This document shows, piece by piece, positions 44,052-58,500 of a stretch of DNA of 64,000 bases. Source of the DNA: Megalonaias nervosa. Its lineage: Eukaryota; Mollusca; Bivalvia; Unionida; Unionidae. The DNA lies in contig JAECUM010000819.1 in the NCBI GenBank assembly GCA_016617855.1, forward strand, positions 58,501-122,500, written 5' to 3'. Below the pieces are notes generated by a model that worked only from the letters and a program-made list of their open reading frames with translations, did not search any database and was not told the DNA's origin. Positions within the stretch are counted from its first letter, which is position 1, and each line of letters starts with the position of its first letter. The translations under genes were made by a program, and so were the position numbers.

Positions 44052-45539
44052 CGGACAATACTATTCGCAGAACTATCAGTTTATTTATCTAAAATCTAAA
44101 GTTTAGACATATGTGACAAGCTACTGTTCTGATACAGAGTTTTAAAAAAAATAGTCTCATTTTAACATTTTCAACTCATGATAAAAATCAATACATAAGC
44201 AAGGATAATTCATGAAAAATACATGGCGAGATTGAGTTCTACCAGATTTAGAACATCAGAACACTTGCCATAGGACTTGTCTAATTTTATATTTGAATTA
44301 GCTGTTTCGTTTTGAATATTTATTAAATGCCATCAGCAACTACATGATTGATCAAATCTATGAATGCATTCTTAACACTAGATCTATAAGCTTAACATCT
44401 GGCAATAATGATTAAGTGGTTGATACATTTATTGCCATCATTAATACCTAAACCAATATTTTGAGAGGAATCATTATAATTCAATGCGGCTCTTTGTAGA
44501 AACTTTAGATAAGACCTGCATAAATTTCTAGTGGTTATACATGCATATAGCTAATCAAAAATATACTCGTAAACGAATAATAAATAATAGAGAGGTGTAT
44601 TAGTTAATTTAACCGGGCATAGTCTTGTTGCTAAGATGTGATGCAATTCTTCCTATTGGAATTTAAGTAATTTGGCTTCAGAAGTGCACGTGATAGGGAC
44701 GGAGTAAACCCCATTCCATAACATATTTTCAGCTTTGATGATAAGATCTCTTGTTTATTTCGGCCCATTCCACGAACCGATATTTCTGTGTTTGTAATAT
44801 TTCATATATAAGCCTACATCCCTTGTCATGTTAGGTAAGTTTGTAATTTGTATTGTATATGCAAGATTTTTACTCTGTTATATTATTCCTTTATAATACT
44901 AATAATGTCCAATGTATCAAAATAGCTCGTGTAAATCTATAATAATCCAAATAATTCCTTTCGTTTTATATTTTTCTTTGAATGACTTATATTCTTTAAG
45001 ATTCCCTTTTCATCTAAATTCAACTAAAAGCTTTGCCGTATTTTATTTTAGTATATGCTCTTTTTCTTTCGCCGTTCACTTTACATTGTCAAAATCGTGC
45101 AGCATTTGTCGATACTGCACGGCTTCATGCTGCACAACACGTGTTTAAAAATAGAATCGTGTAATAGGCAGTTACTTTGTAAACAACCCGTGTACACTTA
45201 TGTCGTAGACGCTTTAGCTTTTGGTTGATTAGATTTGTTTGTGAATGAACTAAACAAGCTGTTTCTCCCATTTGATAGTATAGACGATAAAGTTGACGAT
45301 GTGGACGAGTTCACTGTGTCACAAACAAAAATTTGAAACAAGCAAGCCAATGTCAGCAACAAACGTGAGACTCGCAATGACTAAAATACAATTATGATCA
45401 TTTAAATAGTTAGTTAGGAGAAATATTCTTACCTTTTCGCAAATAGATTGGTTCAGACTATGACAAGTGCTCTCTAGGGTCGATAAAAATAGCATATAAA
45501 AGCATACTGAGGCAAAAGGGTGTCTATCAAAGACTTATC
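44051..45539. other. No gene seen
   Basis: AT-rich unique sequence. A short inverted pair with GTGCAGCAT/ATGCTGCAC surrounds 45,100-45,135. Confidence 0.5.
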
Positions 45540-46588
45540 AGTTTACAAGTCAGTCAAAACACTAAATTCGAGAACAAATGCAGCTGAAAGTTTTGTTAGG
45601 AGACTAAGAACATCGGAGCCAATAAACCAGTATTATTTACACTGGCTAAATGGACTGTCACACAACAATTGCTTGCAATTATCCCCGTTTAACTATTTTG
45701 ATACAATGGGGCATCCGTGTGACAGGGCATAAACATATGTCTTCTTTAGCTGGTAAAAAGAATGGCAATAAATATACTTACATGTTTGCATCCTGAATGT
45801 CTTCAGAATGTTCTTTCTTAGTTCTGCAAATCCGAATGACACGGCCCATATCATTCATTCCAAAACTTGATACACACCGCGAAATGGTATGTAATTTCGA
45901 CTACATTTCCAACTGAAATTACATTCTCTGTACTGCACTCAAAGAGAAATGAATGATATTCCATAGCGTCGTTTTGATAATTTTAATTAGAAGAATTAAT
46001 ATATTTCGCACTTGATTCTAATCAATCAATGGCAAAACTGAAACAGAGGTGCGGTTGATTCAATGCCAGTCTATAGCTCAAATCAGTACGTCGTACGGAT
46101 TGACACGGCTAGAAATATCCAGCCTATCACGAGCAGAAAAGCAAACTTGAGTTGGATCAACAGAGAAACAAAATTCATCCATTCCAGACCAACTGGAAAA
46201 GATGTTTCAATGTGTATTCATTCATTTACTCTAAATTTAAATTTTAAGCAGAACAAAATAAGAACTAATTTCGAGCGATCGACCAAGTTCAAAGGTCGCT
46301 GGGCGGTGCTATGTGCGCATTAATATTGTTAGTGTGTATTGATGTATCTACGGTTGTGAACGTATTTTGGAATACATCATAAATTCAGTTAATTTGTTTC
46401 TTGTAGTGTATTCCTTTTATTGTTAAGCCTTAGGTAGAAAAACAAAATGAGCATATAATCAAAGGCTTACTGCATTTGTATGGGAAAATATGAACTCTTT
46501 TTTTTCGGACTAATACTGCACTCCCTTGGTCGTGCAGCATTACTCAGAAAAAACTCGTCCATATTTTCCCATACAAATGCAGTAACCT
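45540..46588. repeat. Large inverted duplication, left arm
   Basis: About 1 kb matching the reverse complement of 46,745-47,940 at roughly 70-80 percent by eye. Shared words include AGTTCTGCAAATC, ATACTGCACTCAAA/TACTGCACTCAAAG, TTATGTGCGCATTAATATTGTT and GTAGTGTATT. The outer part contains a peptide-like segment (NAAESFVRRLRTSEP) with a recognisable mate in the other arm (NATEGFGRKVRVSEP), so the duplicated unit once may have coded. Confidence 0.7.
46464..46588. mobile_element. Foldback MITE, copy 1
   Basis: 125 bp with ~27-bp terminal inverted repeats (TTACTGCATTTGTATGGGAA, then AATA, and its complement at the other end). A second copy of exactly the same length lies at 46,745-46,869. Both sit at the inner ends of the large inverted duplication. 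Superfamily is not assigned. Confidence 0.7.
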
Positions 46589-46744
46589 GTGAGTACCATA
46601 TACGCTGACTAGATAAGTGAACATTGTTATCTAAATAAACCATAACAACGAAATGTGACAAGGACTTTAGTACGACAACCCGGAATATTTTAAAAAGAAA
46701 ATTTAATTATTTTAACGAAGAGAGGTCAGTTATCACACAATTAG
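46589..46744. other. Centre of the large inverted duplication
   Basis: About 156 bp of unique spacer between the arms. No coding sign. Confidence 0.5.
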
Positions 46745-46869
46745 AGGTTACTGCATTTGTATGGGAAAATATTAATCAGTTTTTTCGGATGGATAATGCA
46801 CAACCTTGTGGAATGCAATATCCATCCGACAAAACTAGTTCGTATTTTCCCATACAAATGCTGTAACCT
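46745..46869. mobile_element. Foldback MITE, copy 2
   Basis: 125 bp, starting AGGTTACTGCATTTGTATGG and ending with the complement (CCATACAAATGCTGTAACCT). The middle carries its own dyad (CGGATGGATAATGCA / TGCAATATCCATCCG). Partner of 46,464-46,588. Confidence 0.7.
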
Positions 46870-47940
46870 TTTTATTATATACTCATTATCTTATTCTACT
46901 TAAAGCTTACTTATATAAAACAATACACTACAAAAAACACAGTAATTGAATTTATGCTGTATTCCAAAATAAATGTGTTATGTGATGTGATTATGATTTT
47001 TAACGTAGCTTTAACAATTTTTCAGTCATATCCAAAATAAATACTCAATCGCAGATTCGTCAATACACAAGAACAATATTAATGCGCACATAACTCCGCC
47101 CAGCGCAGTTTGAACTTACTCGCGCTCGAAATCACCTTCAAAAAGTATTGTCGCATTAGGTCGACTTAAAATTGAAATTTAGAGTCATATCATGAATGAA
47201 TGCGCATTGCAACACCTTTTCTACTTAGTCTGGAATGAATGGATTTTTTTTTCTTATTTGTCGATTTTACTCAATTTCGCTGGACATGGATTTATTACCT
47301 GTGTCATTTCCACAGAGAATACATGTTTCTGTGATTTGAGCACGGAGGAAAGCGTCATGACTTGGCTGCATGTGTGTTTCTGTTCTGTCACTGAATGCTT
47401 GGAATCATAATGTGGGAAATATATGAACTCTTTCAATTCTAATTATCAAAAAGACGATATGGAATATCACCTTTATTTTTGAGTGCAGTATGGAAATTGT
47501 TATTGTACTTGAAACGTAGTCGAGATTACATTGTAAGTTCTAAATGTGTAATCAAGCTTTAGAACCCATGATACAGCCCATGTAATTCAGATTTGCAGAA
47601 CTAAGGAAGTACATTTTGAGGCAATTCAATATGCAAAAATGTAGGTATATTTATGTCATTCTTATTACCATTTAAAGTAGACATTTTATGCCTGGTCACT
47701 TGCATGCTCCCGCAGCTATGTTATGACCTGTATGGCGTGTACCGCTAGCCTAAATCCGAGACACTGTATCAAAAAAGTTAACGCTGAAAATTGCAAAGCA
47801 GTTGGTGTGTCACAATTCATTCAGCCAGCGGGAATAAAAATTCTTCATCGTCTTGGCTTAATGGCTCTGAGACCCTTACTTTTCTACCAAAACCTTCAGT
47901 TGCATTTCTTTCCCACGAATTTACTACTTTCACTTATAAA
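46745..47940. repeat. Large inverted duplication, right arm
   Basis: Reverse-complement partner of 45,540-46,588. It contains a 113-codon plus-strand ORF (47,723-48,064) that is antisense to the conserved peptide-like segment and not supported as a gene. Confidence 0.7.
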
Positions 47941-48064
47941 ATGGTACGTATCTGATATATATGCAATAGTTCTTGCCCTCAATATGCTTTTATCCGTTAA
48001 TATTATATATCCAATTATTCCATTAAAGAAAAGTTACGAACATTTCTCCTTACTAACTAATTAA

Positions 48065-48819
48065 ATGATTAGAATGGTATTTTCAATTTAGCGTCTCTCA
48101 CGTTTGTTGTGGACGTTGCGAATATCATTTTCATTCATTTGCTTGTATTAATTTACAGATACTTTGAGTTTTGAAATAAAAACCAACATTTTAATCCATA
48201 AAATCTTGAAAGGTTTTACAAATAAAACATAATAGTACAGAAATATTTCAAGATCATAATAAAATGTGTCTGCAAATTAAAATTTTGGGACTTTCCTGCT
48301 TATGGCGATAGAATTTAACGCGGCATGAACGGTTCTGAAGTAGATTTGGTTGGTTTGGCATAGCCCTCATCAGACAGATAATATATGGAATATTTTAGGC
48401 ATGATATAATACAGCTCAAACATTGTCTGATCCAAAGGCTTGTTCTATGTATATAATCGAACGCCGTTGTGAATTCAGCAGAGTAAGAAAGCATGTTATT
48501 TCAATTACTTTAGATGGAAAGTTTCGATATCCAAAAGGGCAATGATTGTGCAACTATTATTCTTAAATAAATATTGTTCATTGGTAATGTAGTCATTTTA
48601 AGTAATCCAGGATGAAATTCTTTGATTCAGGATTTTAGAGAACATTTTTCCAATACAACCATGCAATATTATTATTTATATCACTTTGAAACCCTTTTTG
48701 AAAAGGTGCACAAGAAGTCCTTGACTCCATATGGAATGCAGCATTAAGAAACTTCAAAATACATCCGGACAATAATAGAAAAAGGACCCAGATATGTACT
48801 CATTTTACACTTGTGTTAA
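48065..48819. other. No gene seen
   Basis: AT-rich unique sequence. Confidence 0.5.
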
Positions 48820-48849
48820 ATTATGAAAAGCATGAAGTTAGTTTCAGCA

Positions 48850-49045
48850 CAGATCGTGAATCGGGGAGGCTCAGGGTTTAGTGACTCAAACTCGCGATCA
48901 GAAGGGCGTGGTCTCGAATCCAGCCCAGACCCGACAGTCTTTCGTTGTGTTCATCCTTGCAGGGATACAACTCCTGTTGCCTCAGCATTACATACTTTCA
49001 AGTGTTGATGTGCTCTTATATGCCAAACAAAATCATAGACACACA
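48850..49045 (+). mobile_element. Possible tRNA-derived SINE
   Basis: An A-box-like GAGGCTCAGGGTTTAGTGAC and a B-box-like GTGGTCTCGAATCC lie 40 bp apart, followed by ~120 bp of body. It matches neither of the other SINEs in the window. Family unknown. Confidence 0.4.
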
Positions 49046-50153
49046 GAACATACTACCAAATTCTCCTTTCAATATGTGCAAGAAATGCTCGTATCCAATA
49101 AGTTGCAGCTACAAAGTTTATACTTGACTTCCTTATTGGCCGGTATGATGGTATATTTCTAAATTTCCTCTGTATGTCACCTTACCAGATGCAGAAACAT
49201 GACTCGCAGAAACTGTGTTAATTAATTGGCAGATATTTATATTTGTCACTGAATAGTCGAACAAAGATTACAGAAGTCAAATAATTAATTTAGAAGCAAC
49301 TTCCTAGGTGTGTTATAATTTAGCGGCATGACTTTATAATTAGCAAACTGTTACTATAACTGCCTGCCAAAAGACAAGTAAGAACAAGTTACAAGCATGT
49401 TTATGATAATAAGTCTATGAAACAACGACTTCGCTCAGCGAAACCACAATGACTGTCATGAGTTTAATTTGAACAAAAGTCATTTCCGTTTCTCGTTGTT
49501 TTATGTGTATGCTTCATCATTGAGTGGTATCAGTATCTTGTTGGCTGAATCCACCATCGTCCTTCCTCACAACCTTGCTAGCACATCTACGTGATAGGAA
49601 CTGTTTTTTGCACGTCTTTTGTAATCCTTAATTATACCTTTCGTCTAGGGTACATCACCTCTTACTTTCTTAACATTGTCAAGATTGTCATGATGCTGTT
49701 TATGCTCTGAATTAATTTGAAGATGATTTCCAATCACAATGCAATGCCCTTATTTAAAGAGCCAAATGGGATATGTATGTGTTTAAACGTGTTTGAATTT
49801 AGTAGGGTTCTGCTCTGATGAATGGTACTCGGTTGTTAAAGAGTCTCCAAGTAATAACGCTTGAAAAATGCATATTTGTTCTTCAAAACTAATGTATGAT
49901 CTCCTGAAAATTCTTGCAGACATAGGCTTTTACAGAAGCTAGTAATTTTAACACTTTAAAGCGAAACTGACGAAGACCACAATACGCACTAACTTCAACC
50001 ATCCTTGACGGATATTTTTTAAGAAGAAATTATACGTTCCTTGTAATCCACGATTATTTTCAGTTAGTATGGAATACGCATTGGTGCTGTGTAAAATACA
50101 TAATTCATTCAAAAAAAGACAACTGTCAGCTTGTTTCGAATTCTTTATTTTAG
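49046..50153. other. Upstream of proprotein convertase exon; no exon seen
   Basis: The signal peptide and most of the prodomain of the convertase must lie upstream, but I could not find an exon with their features here. Confidence 0.4.
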
Positions 50154-50234
50154 GTGAAAAAAGTCGAACAACAAGAGTACAAAGTGCGTGTGAAAAAGAC
50201 AGCAGATACACAATGGTCAAACTTATGGTACCTC
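50154..50234 (+). CDS. Convertase exon: prodomain end
   Basis: 27 codons in phase 0: VKKVEQQEYKVRVKK, a basic autocleavage-type site, then QWSNLWYL at the start of the catalytic domain. Acceptor TTTATTTTAG, donor GTAAGT. Confidence 0.75.
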
Positions 50235-52257
50235 GTAAGTATATGCAACGTATTTAATCTTTCTGCAAAGCAACCTTGTTACAATATTAGAAAAACATTA
50301 TCCCCAAATATTAACAAAGGAATCACGAATTTCAAGTTTTGTTTGTTTGATTTAATTTAGAAACATTAATCCATATTCCAAAACTTTAACACACTAGCAT
50401 GGCAATAAACAGGATTTTAATCTGCATCCTTCAGATTGCGACTCCTGAATCACCGTAGAGACCACTAACCCAACGTGATGCTTGGAACCTCATGATACAT
50501 GTGAGTTTAGCTATAGGTAGGAATCGAGACAAACGACTGATAGGCGTGGAGAATGAATGGCAGGAAAAATAACGCGGAGATTTTGATTGCTGATAAGATG
50601 AAATAATCAAAAATGTTTTGTCTTTAGAACGGAGCTATTGCCCCATCCATGAAGATCCAGGAGGCGTGGAATCTGGGTTACAATGGTAGTGGGGTCACGA
50701 TTGCAGTTGTAGACGACGGAGTCGAGATAACTCACACAGATCTGGATGCCAACATGGTTAGTTGAGGAAAGAGTGATTTCTGGATAAGTTAGGATAAAAT
50801 AGATCCCTTTGAGTTCCTCAAAAGATATTACTACCGTGAATGATTGTGAGAATGCGAATATATGCACACGTGTTTGTTTAAAATGCTTGACTTTGTAGGC
50901 ACGTGTCCTTCTCTTCTCTCTAGGTACTGTTTAATTCTGTATATAATTAATAAATATTTCTCATTGTTAGAATATACGTTTAAGTGTAAGGAAGTTTATT
51001 TTTCTGAGTGTGCCTCTTATATACAATCAAATATGTGTTTTATAGAAGGGCATATTGTTCTTTTGAAAATGTTCTAAAATTATGTCAAATATACATAGGT
51101 TTAATTGCTTACATGGCAAGAAACTTGCATGCATATATTGAACTAAGAGAGCTTTAATACTAAGTTAAAAGATATTCAGTGCTTTACCTACATGGTAGCA
51201 GGTAATGATAGAATTTAACACTATCATCACTATGGAGAGAACGATGTAGTTATACAACCTGTCGCTACGACAACTATAGCTGTCAATATTCTTTTTAGTC
51301 CTTATTTGCTGTGCGTTTGTCATTGCGTTTTATTCTTCCAATTTTTCAATCTTGTAATTACATATAATATTTTTATTAAATTAGGAACTTTTACTGGTAT
51401 GACTTAACATTAGGGTCAATGTACGGTTATATTCTATATTATAGACATATAAAAGGTACAAAATTACGTCCAATCGTATCATTAGTTACACGTCTTCTCA
51501 TGGTTACGCAAAGTTCATTGTTTAGTTTATCCTGGTCTGGAAGTATATTATTGAATCACGTATTTAACGGTTTGTTCAATCTTATTAAAAGTAGATCTGC
51601 ACTGTCCTAAATGATGATCTGACAGCAACCGCTTAAGGGTCATGTTGTGATGACCTATTTTATTATTATCAGCTAATCACATGAACTCTTATATCGTCTC
51701 GCTTTGGAGACTGAGCAGTATAGTTCAGGATTTTTGAAAGCTGCATTTCCATTGGTTAATTCAAACGCCACCTGAACATGACCCCTAAGAGGTCGCTGTC
51801 TGATCTTCACGTAGGACAATGGAGATCTAACTTTAATCACACTGACGGTTTGTTGTTATTTCAGTACAGCGGATACCATTACGATTACGTAGATAATAAC
51901 GCAGACCCAGACCCTCGTGACGGTAACGAGTAAGCATTCATATTTTATTGTATACTGCAATCTGTTAAAAAAGTTAGTCTTTACTGACAACAATTAGAGG
52001 CAACAATCCACTACGACAGTTTTATAGATGACTTGATTTGTGTTAAGAGGACCTTATGAACACCATTCGTTTGTTAGTTTAAGAAACACAGTTGAGCTTT
52101 TTCTGACCAAATATTTTAAAGTTCCGATAATTATTTAACCAGAGTTAAAACGTTCATCAATCTTAGTATATAAAATGTATGAATAAGTGAACGAGGAGTA
52201 TATTTGATATAAATAGGAAAGAAAACAACTAACAAATAATGATAGTTCCATGCTGGT

Positions 52258-52336
<79 letters not shown>

Positions 52337-55300
52337 CATAACCTTCTTTTGCTTGGAATGATGACATAATGGGTTTGATAATGTGATAATAAATTCCTGT
52401 AGTCTTTACGTTTATAACAGAAATGTCTTCTTACTCATCTTTAAATATAATGTGCAAATCATCGTTTAATATTGTTGATGTTTGATATTATATTAATTAA
52501 TAGATCCTAGTAATTAAGATACAGAATGGGTTTAATTTGATGAGACACTGTGACAGTGGGTCCTATCCTTTTGTGGCCGATACTCTAAAAAATATTTGTT
52601 TGTGCCTTACGACTCGGCTTCCACATTTTGATAAGCTTTTGCACCCTCAAAACAATCCTGGAGACCTCCGCTACCCCCCCAAGATCGTCCTCGCTACCCT
52701 GATTTGGGTCGCGACTTGGGGGTATGGAACCATTGTTCTATGACATTATTGAACAAGGACCATGTTGAATGAGTAAACACTTGCACGTCTGAATCTTATT
52801 GCAGTCACGGTACCCAGTGTAGCGGTTTAATTGTTGCAGAGGCGAATAACAACGAGTGTGTTGTAGGGGTTGCTTACGGTGCAAAAGTTATAGGTAAGTT
52901 ACTTGGACATATCAATCTTGCGTTTGCTTAAATTCAGTTTGCTTAATCTTCTAGTAAATTTATAATAGCAACCAATGACAAGGGCAAATAAATATGTCCA
53001 ATACAGGTTTTGTTATATAAAAAAATGAATACGATATCGTATTCATTTACGTTTAATTGTTCCATTTTTGGCCTGCAGATATTTACCATATATGTCTATG
53101 TGTTTGCTGTTTCTGTGTAAAGTGAGTACCTCCAGAAGTTGAATAAACTTAAAATCATCTTTTATATCAGCTGCATCAGTTTATAGAAAAATAAGTCTAC
53201 ACGTGTGCAAAGAAATACTGTGCAATGGAACGATTCCTTAACTTAGTGGTTCAGAATTAGTTGTAAAACTTTAACCCTCGATGCTGACTTATCAGCGAGT
53301 CTTAGCTTTGTTTCCTTGAACATTCTGCCAGTACACATATAATATATTTCTTCTTTCTAAACCTTACGTCAGACATTATTCAAATGTGTGTGTTTGCATG
53401 ACTGCACGTATAACAGCATGTTGATGTTCAGGATAAAGGTAGAACGTGTAATTTTATCGTTTCCTTTCAGTTAATAAATCCACTTCGAATTTCGATTTGC
53501 ATGACTTTCTTTTCTCCATTCTGTGCCAATGCGATCAAGGGCTGCATTAATACATCAGTAATAAAAAGTTCCGAAAGTTTGAATAATTTTGGAAGAGAGG
53601 CATTCTAAAAATTTAGCAAGTACATATTATGCTTCAAATTAAATATTTTGTCAAATGATTTGTGTTTTCATACGAAAATGAAGAGATTTTTAAAAAATAT
53701 TTTTGTTAACACATTTCTCGCGCGGATTGATACAGTGAACATGATTGGTGTAGGGATACTGTAGCAGTCGTATCCGACAGATTTGAGAGCGTATTATCTT
53801 TAAACAAAAGATTATAATGATGGAGAGTTTCCTTGTATGGACTTTGGTTCTTTGTATTGTACATTTCAAGCTACGTGCAACACGTACCATATAGCAACAG
53901 CGAAAAGTGTTTGACATCAGAAAGCTTTGCTCTCCAGAGATAAAGAAAGATTTTACTATCTAGCTTAGAAATTGTTTAAATGCATTTGCCAATGATGATG
54001 GGGAAGAGCATAATACAGTTGAAAGTACATGGACTAACATCACAAAAACATACTCTGAAGATGCAAGTAAAATCATTAGTTATAGAACGAAAAAGGAAAA
54101 GAGAGGGTTAAGATCAGGGCCGTTAAGAGAATAGGCGAAAGGAGAAAGGCCAAATACAAACTGCTGAGTTCAATGTCACCAATGTTGATTGGAGTAGCAC
54201 AGAAAGATTAAAAGCTGAAGGATAAAGAAGTGAAAAGGAGTGCATGGAAGGATAAAAGAACCTTTGTTTATGAACTGGCAAATGAGGCAGAACAAACAGG
54301 AGCAAAGGGTGCACTGAACGTAGTAGAAAAGATTACAAAACAGCTCTCCATCCGCTGCATGCCAGTTAAAGAAAAACAGGGAAGAGTGATAACATCGCAA
54401 AGGAATCAGGGTGCGAGATGGGTTCAGCACTTCGAAGAAGTACTAAGCTAGCCAGGGCCTGATCAACCAGTAGACCGGCCACCATCAGATGATATTAATG
54501 GCGTCAATATTAGCCCACCTATCTCAGCAGAGGTCAAAGCAGCCATCAAAGCCATGAAGAGTGGCGAGGTACATGGGATTGATTACCTACAAGCTGAGTT
54601 GCTGAAAACTGATATGACCAAAGCTGCAAACGTGCTAACTGACCTCTTTAGAAAGATATGGGAAAATGATGTCATTCCACAGGACTGGTGTAAGGTCCTC
54701 ATTGTTAAGCTACCATTAAAAGGTGACCACAGCAATCATGACAACTGGCGAGGGATAATACTCCTTTTCATCTCCAGCAAAGTCTTCTGCAGATTTCTTC
54801 TCCGAAGAATTGGCACAGCCATAGTTGACAAACTCAGGCAGGAACAAGCAGGGTTCCGCAAAGGAAGAGGATGCATAGATCAGATATTTGTTCTGCGCAA
54901 CATAATTGAACAGTGTCTAGCTTGGAATGTCCCTCTTTACATCATATTCATTGATTTAAAGAATGCGTTTGGCAGTGTTCAACCCGAGAGTCTATGGACG
55001 ATTCCTAGAGCCTATGGAATACCATCCAAGGTATTCAAACTCATTGGGAAGTTTTACTGGTACTTCGAATCCAGCCTTATCCATAACAACACTCTTACCG
55101 AGTCATTCAGCGTGAAGTCTGGTGTTGCAAGGTTGCATCCTCACTTCCATTCTGTTCCCTATCATCATTGACTGGGTAATGTGTAAACAACATCAAACCA
55201 TGCCAGAGGGATCCGAATTTTGAGCGCCACTTAATTTCGATTTGCAATCAACACTAATTAATGTCCGATTTCTACATCCTTTTCAAATATGACTATGATA

Positions 55301-55545
55301 GTGATAACAGTTTAAACCGCTGGTTAAACAATTTTATTGCTGGCTTTAATGACGAGTCGTTCCTAAATGTGAGTACCGTTTGTCGTAGAGTGTAACATAT
55401 TCACGATACTCTATGGGTGACGTAGAATATCGATTAGGAACTAATTAAGAAAGCTAATACGTGAAGCATACTTTCTGTTGTCTGGAATATGTTTTACATA
55501 AATGATATTTCGATGGTCTAGTCTTGACAAATTTTAAGATATCTT

Positions 55546-55597
<52 letters not shown>

Positions 55598-58500
55598 AGA
55601 AGAAGAAGAAGAAAAATTGAATAGGTCTAAATATGAAAATACATGTTTGAATACCATGCTTATGGACAGATACATTTCCTAAGAATGGAAAAGAAAATAG
55701 TTCAAAAACGTGATATCTCTACTGTGGCGATAAAAGTGGTATCTTCCACTGATATATTTTAATATCTTCTTATAAAATTTATAATTCAAGACGGTTCCTT
55801 TTTAAAGACGAGGACGTGTTCATCTTTATTCTTAGTGAATTGCTATCATGTTTATGATCAACACAAAGTGTGAAACTAAGATAAGCGCAGGTCTGTCATT
55901 TTATTTTATTTGCACATTTTAATTTTCGTTAAATATATATTTTTTATAAAATATTTACCGCACTTACATTTAAGTAACAGCGAGTGTGATACCAATCAAA
56001 GCCATTTCCAAATTTTATTTAGATATGCAGAACTGCAAAAATAAACTTAAAGCGTATTTTATTCATTTTAGAAATGCTTCCTTTACAGTTTTGTTCTGTC
56101 CGTCTGTCGATCCGTCTGTCAAAGTTACCTCGTATCTCATAGACTATTGAGCCAAGCCAGACCAAATAGAACACTTAGATACAATGGGTAGTTCACAAGA
56201 TTAGATTTTGAGATTCTTGTGTCTCTGGTTTTATTTTTTTTTTCATTTTTGATACAATTTTGAACTTTCTCTTCGTGGACATAAGACTTCGAAATATGAT
56301 ACTGTAGAAATAGCTTGATGTTGACAAGACGCGTTATTGAAATCGTCGAAACTTTTACACAAGTTCCTCCATTTTTCTAATTTTCAAGAGCATTTTATGA
56401 AACATTGTCGTTTCCTGTCTTATTATATGTTATACAAATGTCTTCACTTTTCATTGCGGACAATGCTATCACGAGCTAATTTGTGCAGTTAGTAATTATT
56501 TGCGATTGGCTCATGTTATGCCATCTTTTAATAGAGAAGTTAACCGTCTATCTTTTGTGCGGATTATTCGAGGACTCAAAGAAAATTTTAGCGTACATTA
56601 TATAATCATTCGTTTACCAGCATTATTACTTACTAACGTACCCAGTATAGTTATAATTTTTTTATGCATCGTGCAAACCCATTTAAGGTTTGTGGTAGCT
56701 TGTCTCTGACGTTTTCGTTGTCCTAACCACTTTGTTCTATACTTGGATCATTTTTATTTAAGTTGGGCCTTATACGTCTTCCAAGTTCCTCTTGCTCGTC
56801 TTCAGGGTTCTGCGTATTAGGTACTTTTTTATTTTCAGTTCTTCATTTACTGTAAAATATAAATGGAATGTTGCCTTGTTGAATAAAAGCTTCTCTTTTG
56901 ACCAAAAAAGCTAAAGAAACTCATTGTTATTAATAAAACATGGAGACATACGATAATATAATAAACGCAAGTAACCGGCATTATCATTTAGTTAGAGAGT
57001 AGTCACTGTCATTTGCCTTAGAAAGGATTAAATACCCTCAGGACCCCGGAAATACCTGGCAACAGCTGATAATTCGGAACAAACTATTTCGTTACTTTCG
57101 GAGACTAAATCGTTGAATTAAGTCGGGACATTGATGAGATTTCATATATGACGAAGTTGCATTACTTACCTACCCATTTCTAGGAGTCCGACTGTTAACA
57201 TCGAATGGAACCACAGATCTCAAGGAGTCTCAATCGCTAAGTCACCAGCGCTCTATCGTGGACATCTATACCAACAGCTGGGGCCCTCCAGATGGAAGTG
57301 GTTACTATGATACTGGGAGTCTTGTTAAGGCAGCACTGCTAAGTGGAGTAACAACGGTAATTAATCCCTGCAATAGGTTTTTATAGTGTAATGGAATGCA
57401 TTAATACAATTTCGGATCATTCTTGTTATTCGGTACGTTCATAGGTCCTAGTCCAAGAATGTGTCGTTATACAAATTTATAATAAACACGATACTTATGT
57501 TGCACAAAAATGTTTAGCATTTTATGCAGTTTTATATATGCAATTAATAAACACAGTATATTGAAATTTAAGAAAATTGTTGACAATTGTAAAAAGAAAA
57601 TCATGTTGCTATTCTACTTGGAATATTCTGCTATTTATTGTTTTCTGGCTTTTATACTAAAGAATCAATGATACCCTCTGTCTGTCGGTCTGTTTGTTTT
57701 GTACTACACACCTATCTAAACCACAAGGTACACAGTCACAAAAAATAGTCATCTTTTCCGTTTAGTAAACCATGTACAACAGTTATATTGATTTTGGTTG
57801 TCTCTTTTTCTGGTCGGTGGGAACGGTCCAGTCATAAAAATGGGTATGTACTTTACCGTGGAAAGCAATGGAAATAATACAAAGCGGTTTGTTTTTGAAG
57901 GAGGTGCTCGTCATGGAACAGGCAGTTATTTGATGAGTATTAGTGAAAGAATACATATTGACCGCATTAAACCACATAACAATGTAAAAATTAGGTTCAC
58001 ATGGAAGTAGATATTTTGTAAATTTACGTATCTTTAAATCATAAGAGACGTTGGATGTACGATACAAATTTCAGTCATTTATGAGAAAGAGTGATGAACA
58101 CAAAAAGTCTCGATCTTCACATGAGAGTATGAGAGATTTGTATCAACTCAAAAGCAGAATTACTCAAAGCACACCTGAATGCATTAGGAAAGCACCTCAT
58201 CGACTCGACCTATACCCTCGTCATTGCTTTGTGATCTCATAGATGCAGCCTATCGTGACAAGCACATAAGATGGTTAACGCATAAAATCAAATTAAATAA
58301 TACAAACTGTGAACGAACAAGACTCGAGTCTTGATTTATATCATGGAAGTTATGAATTAGCCTGAATACGTATTAGTATCTTCACATACATGTTTCATAT
58401 ACATTTAAATATGGAATATGTCCGAAACGAACTGGCGACACTAATGAATAAAATATTTTTTTTTTGCTAATTCCCATTTAATCTTACATGGCTGGTCTGG

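Noticed and set aside
57798..58010. 70-codon ORF with protein-like composition in a convertase intron
   Set aside because: No domain or splice sites recognised, and both strands are open over the same stretch. Left unannotated as a gene.
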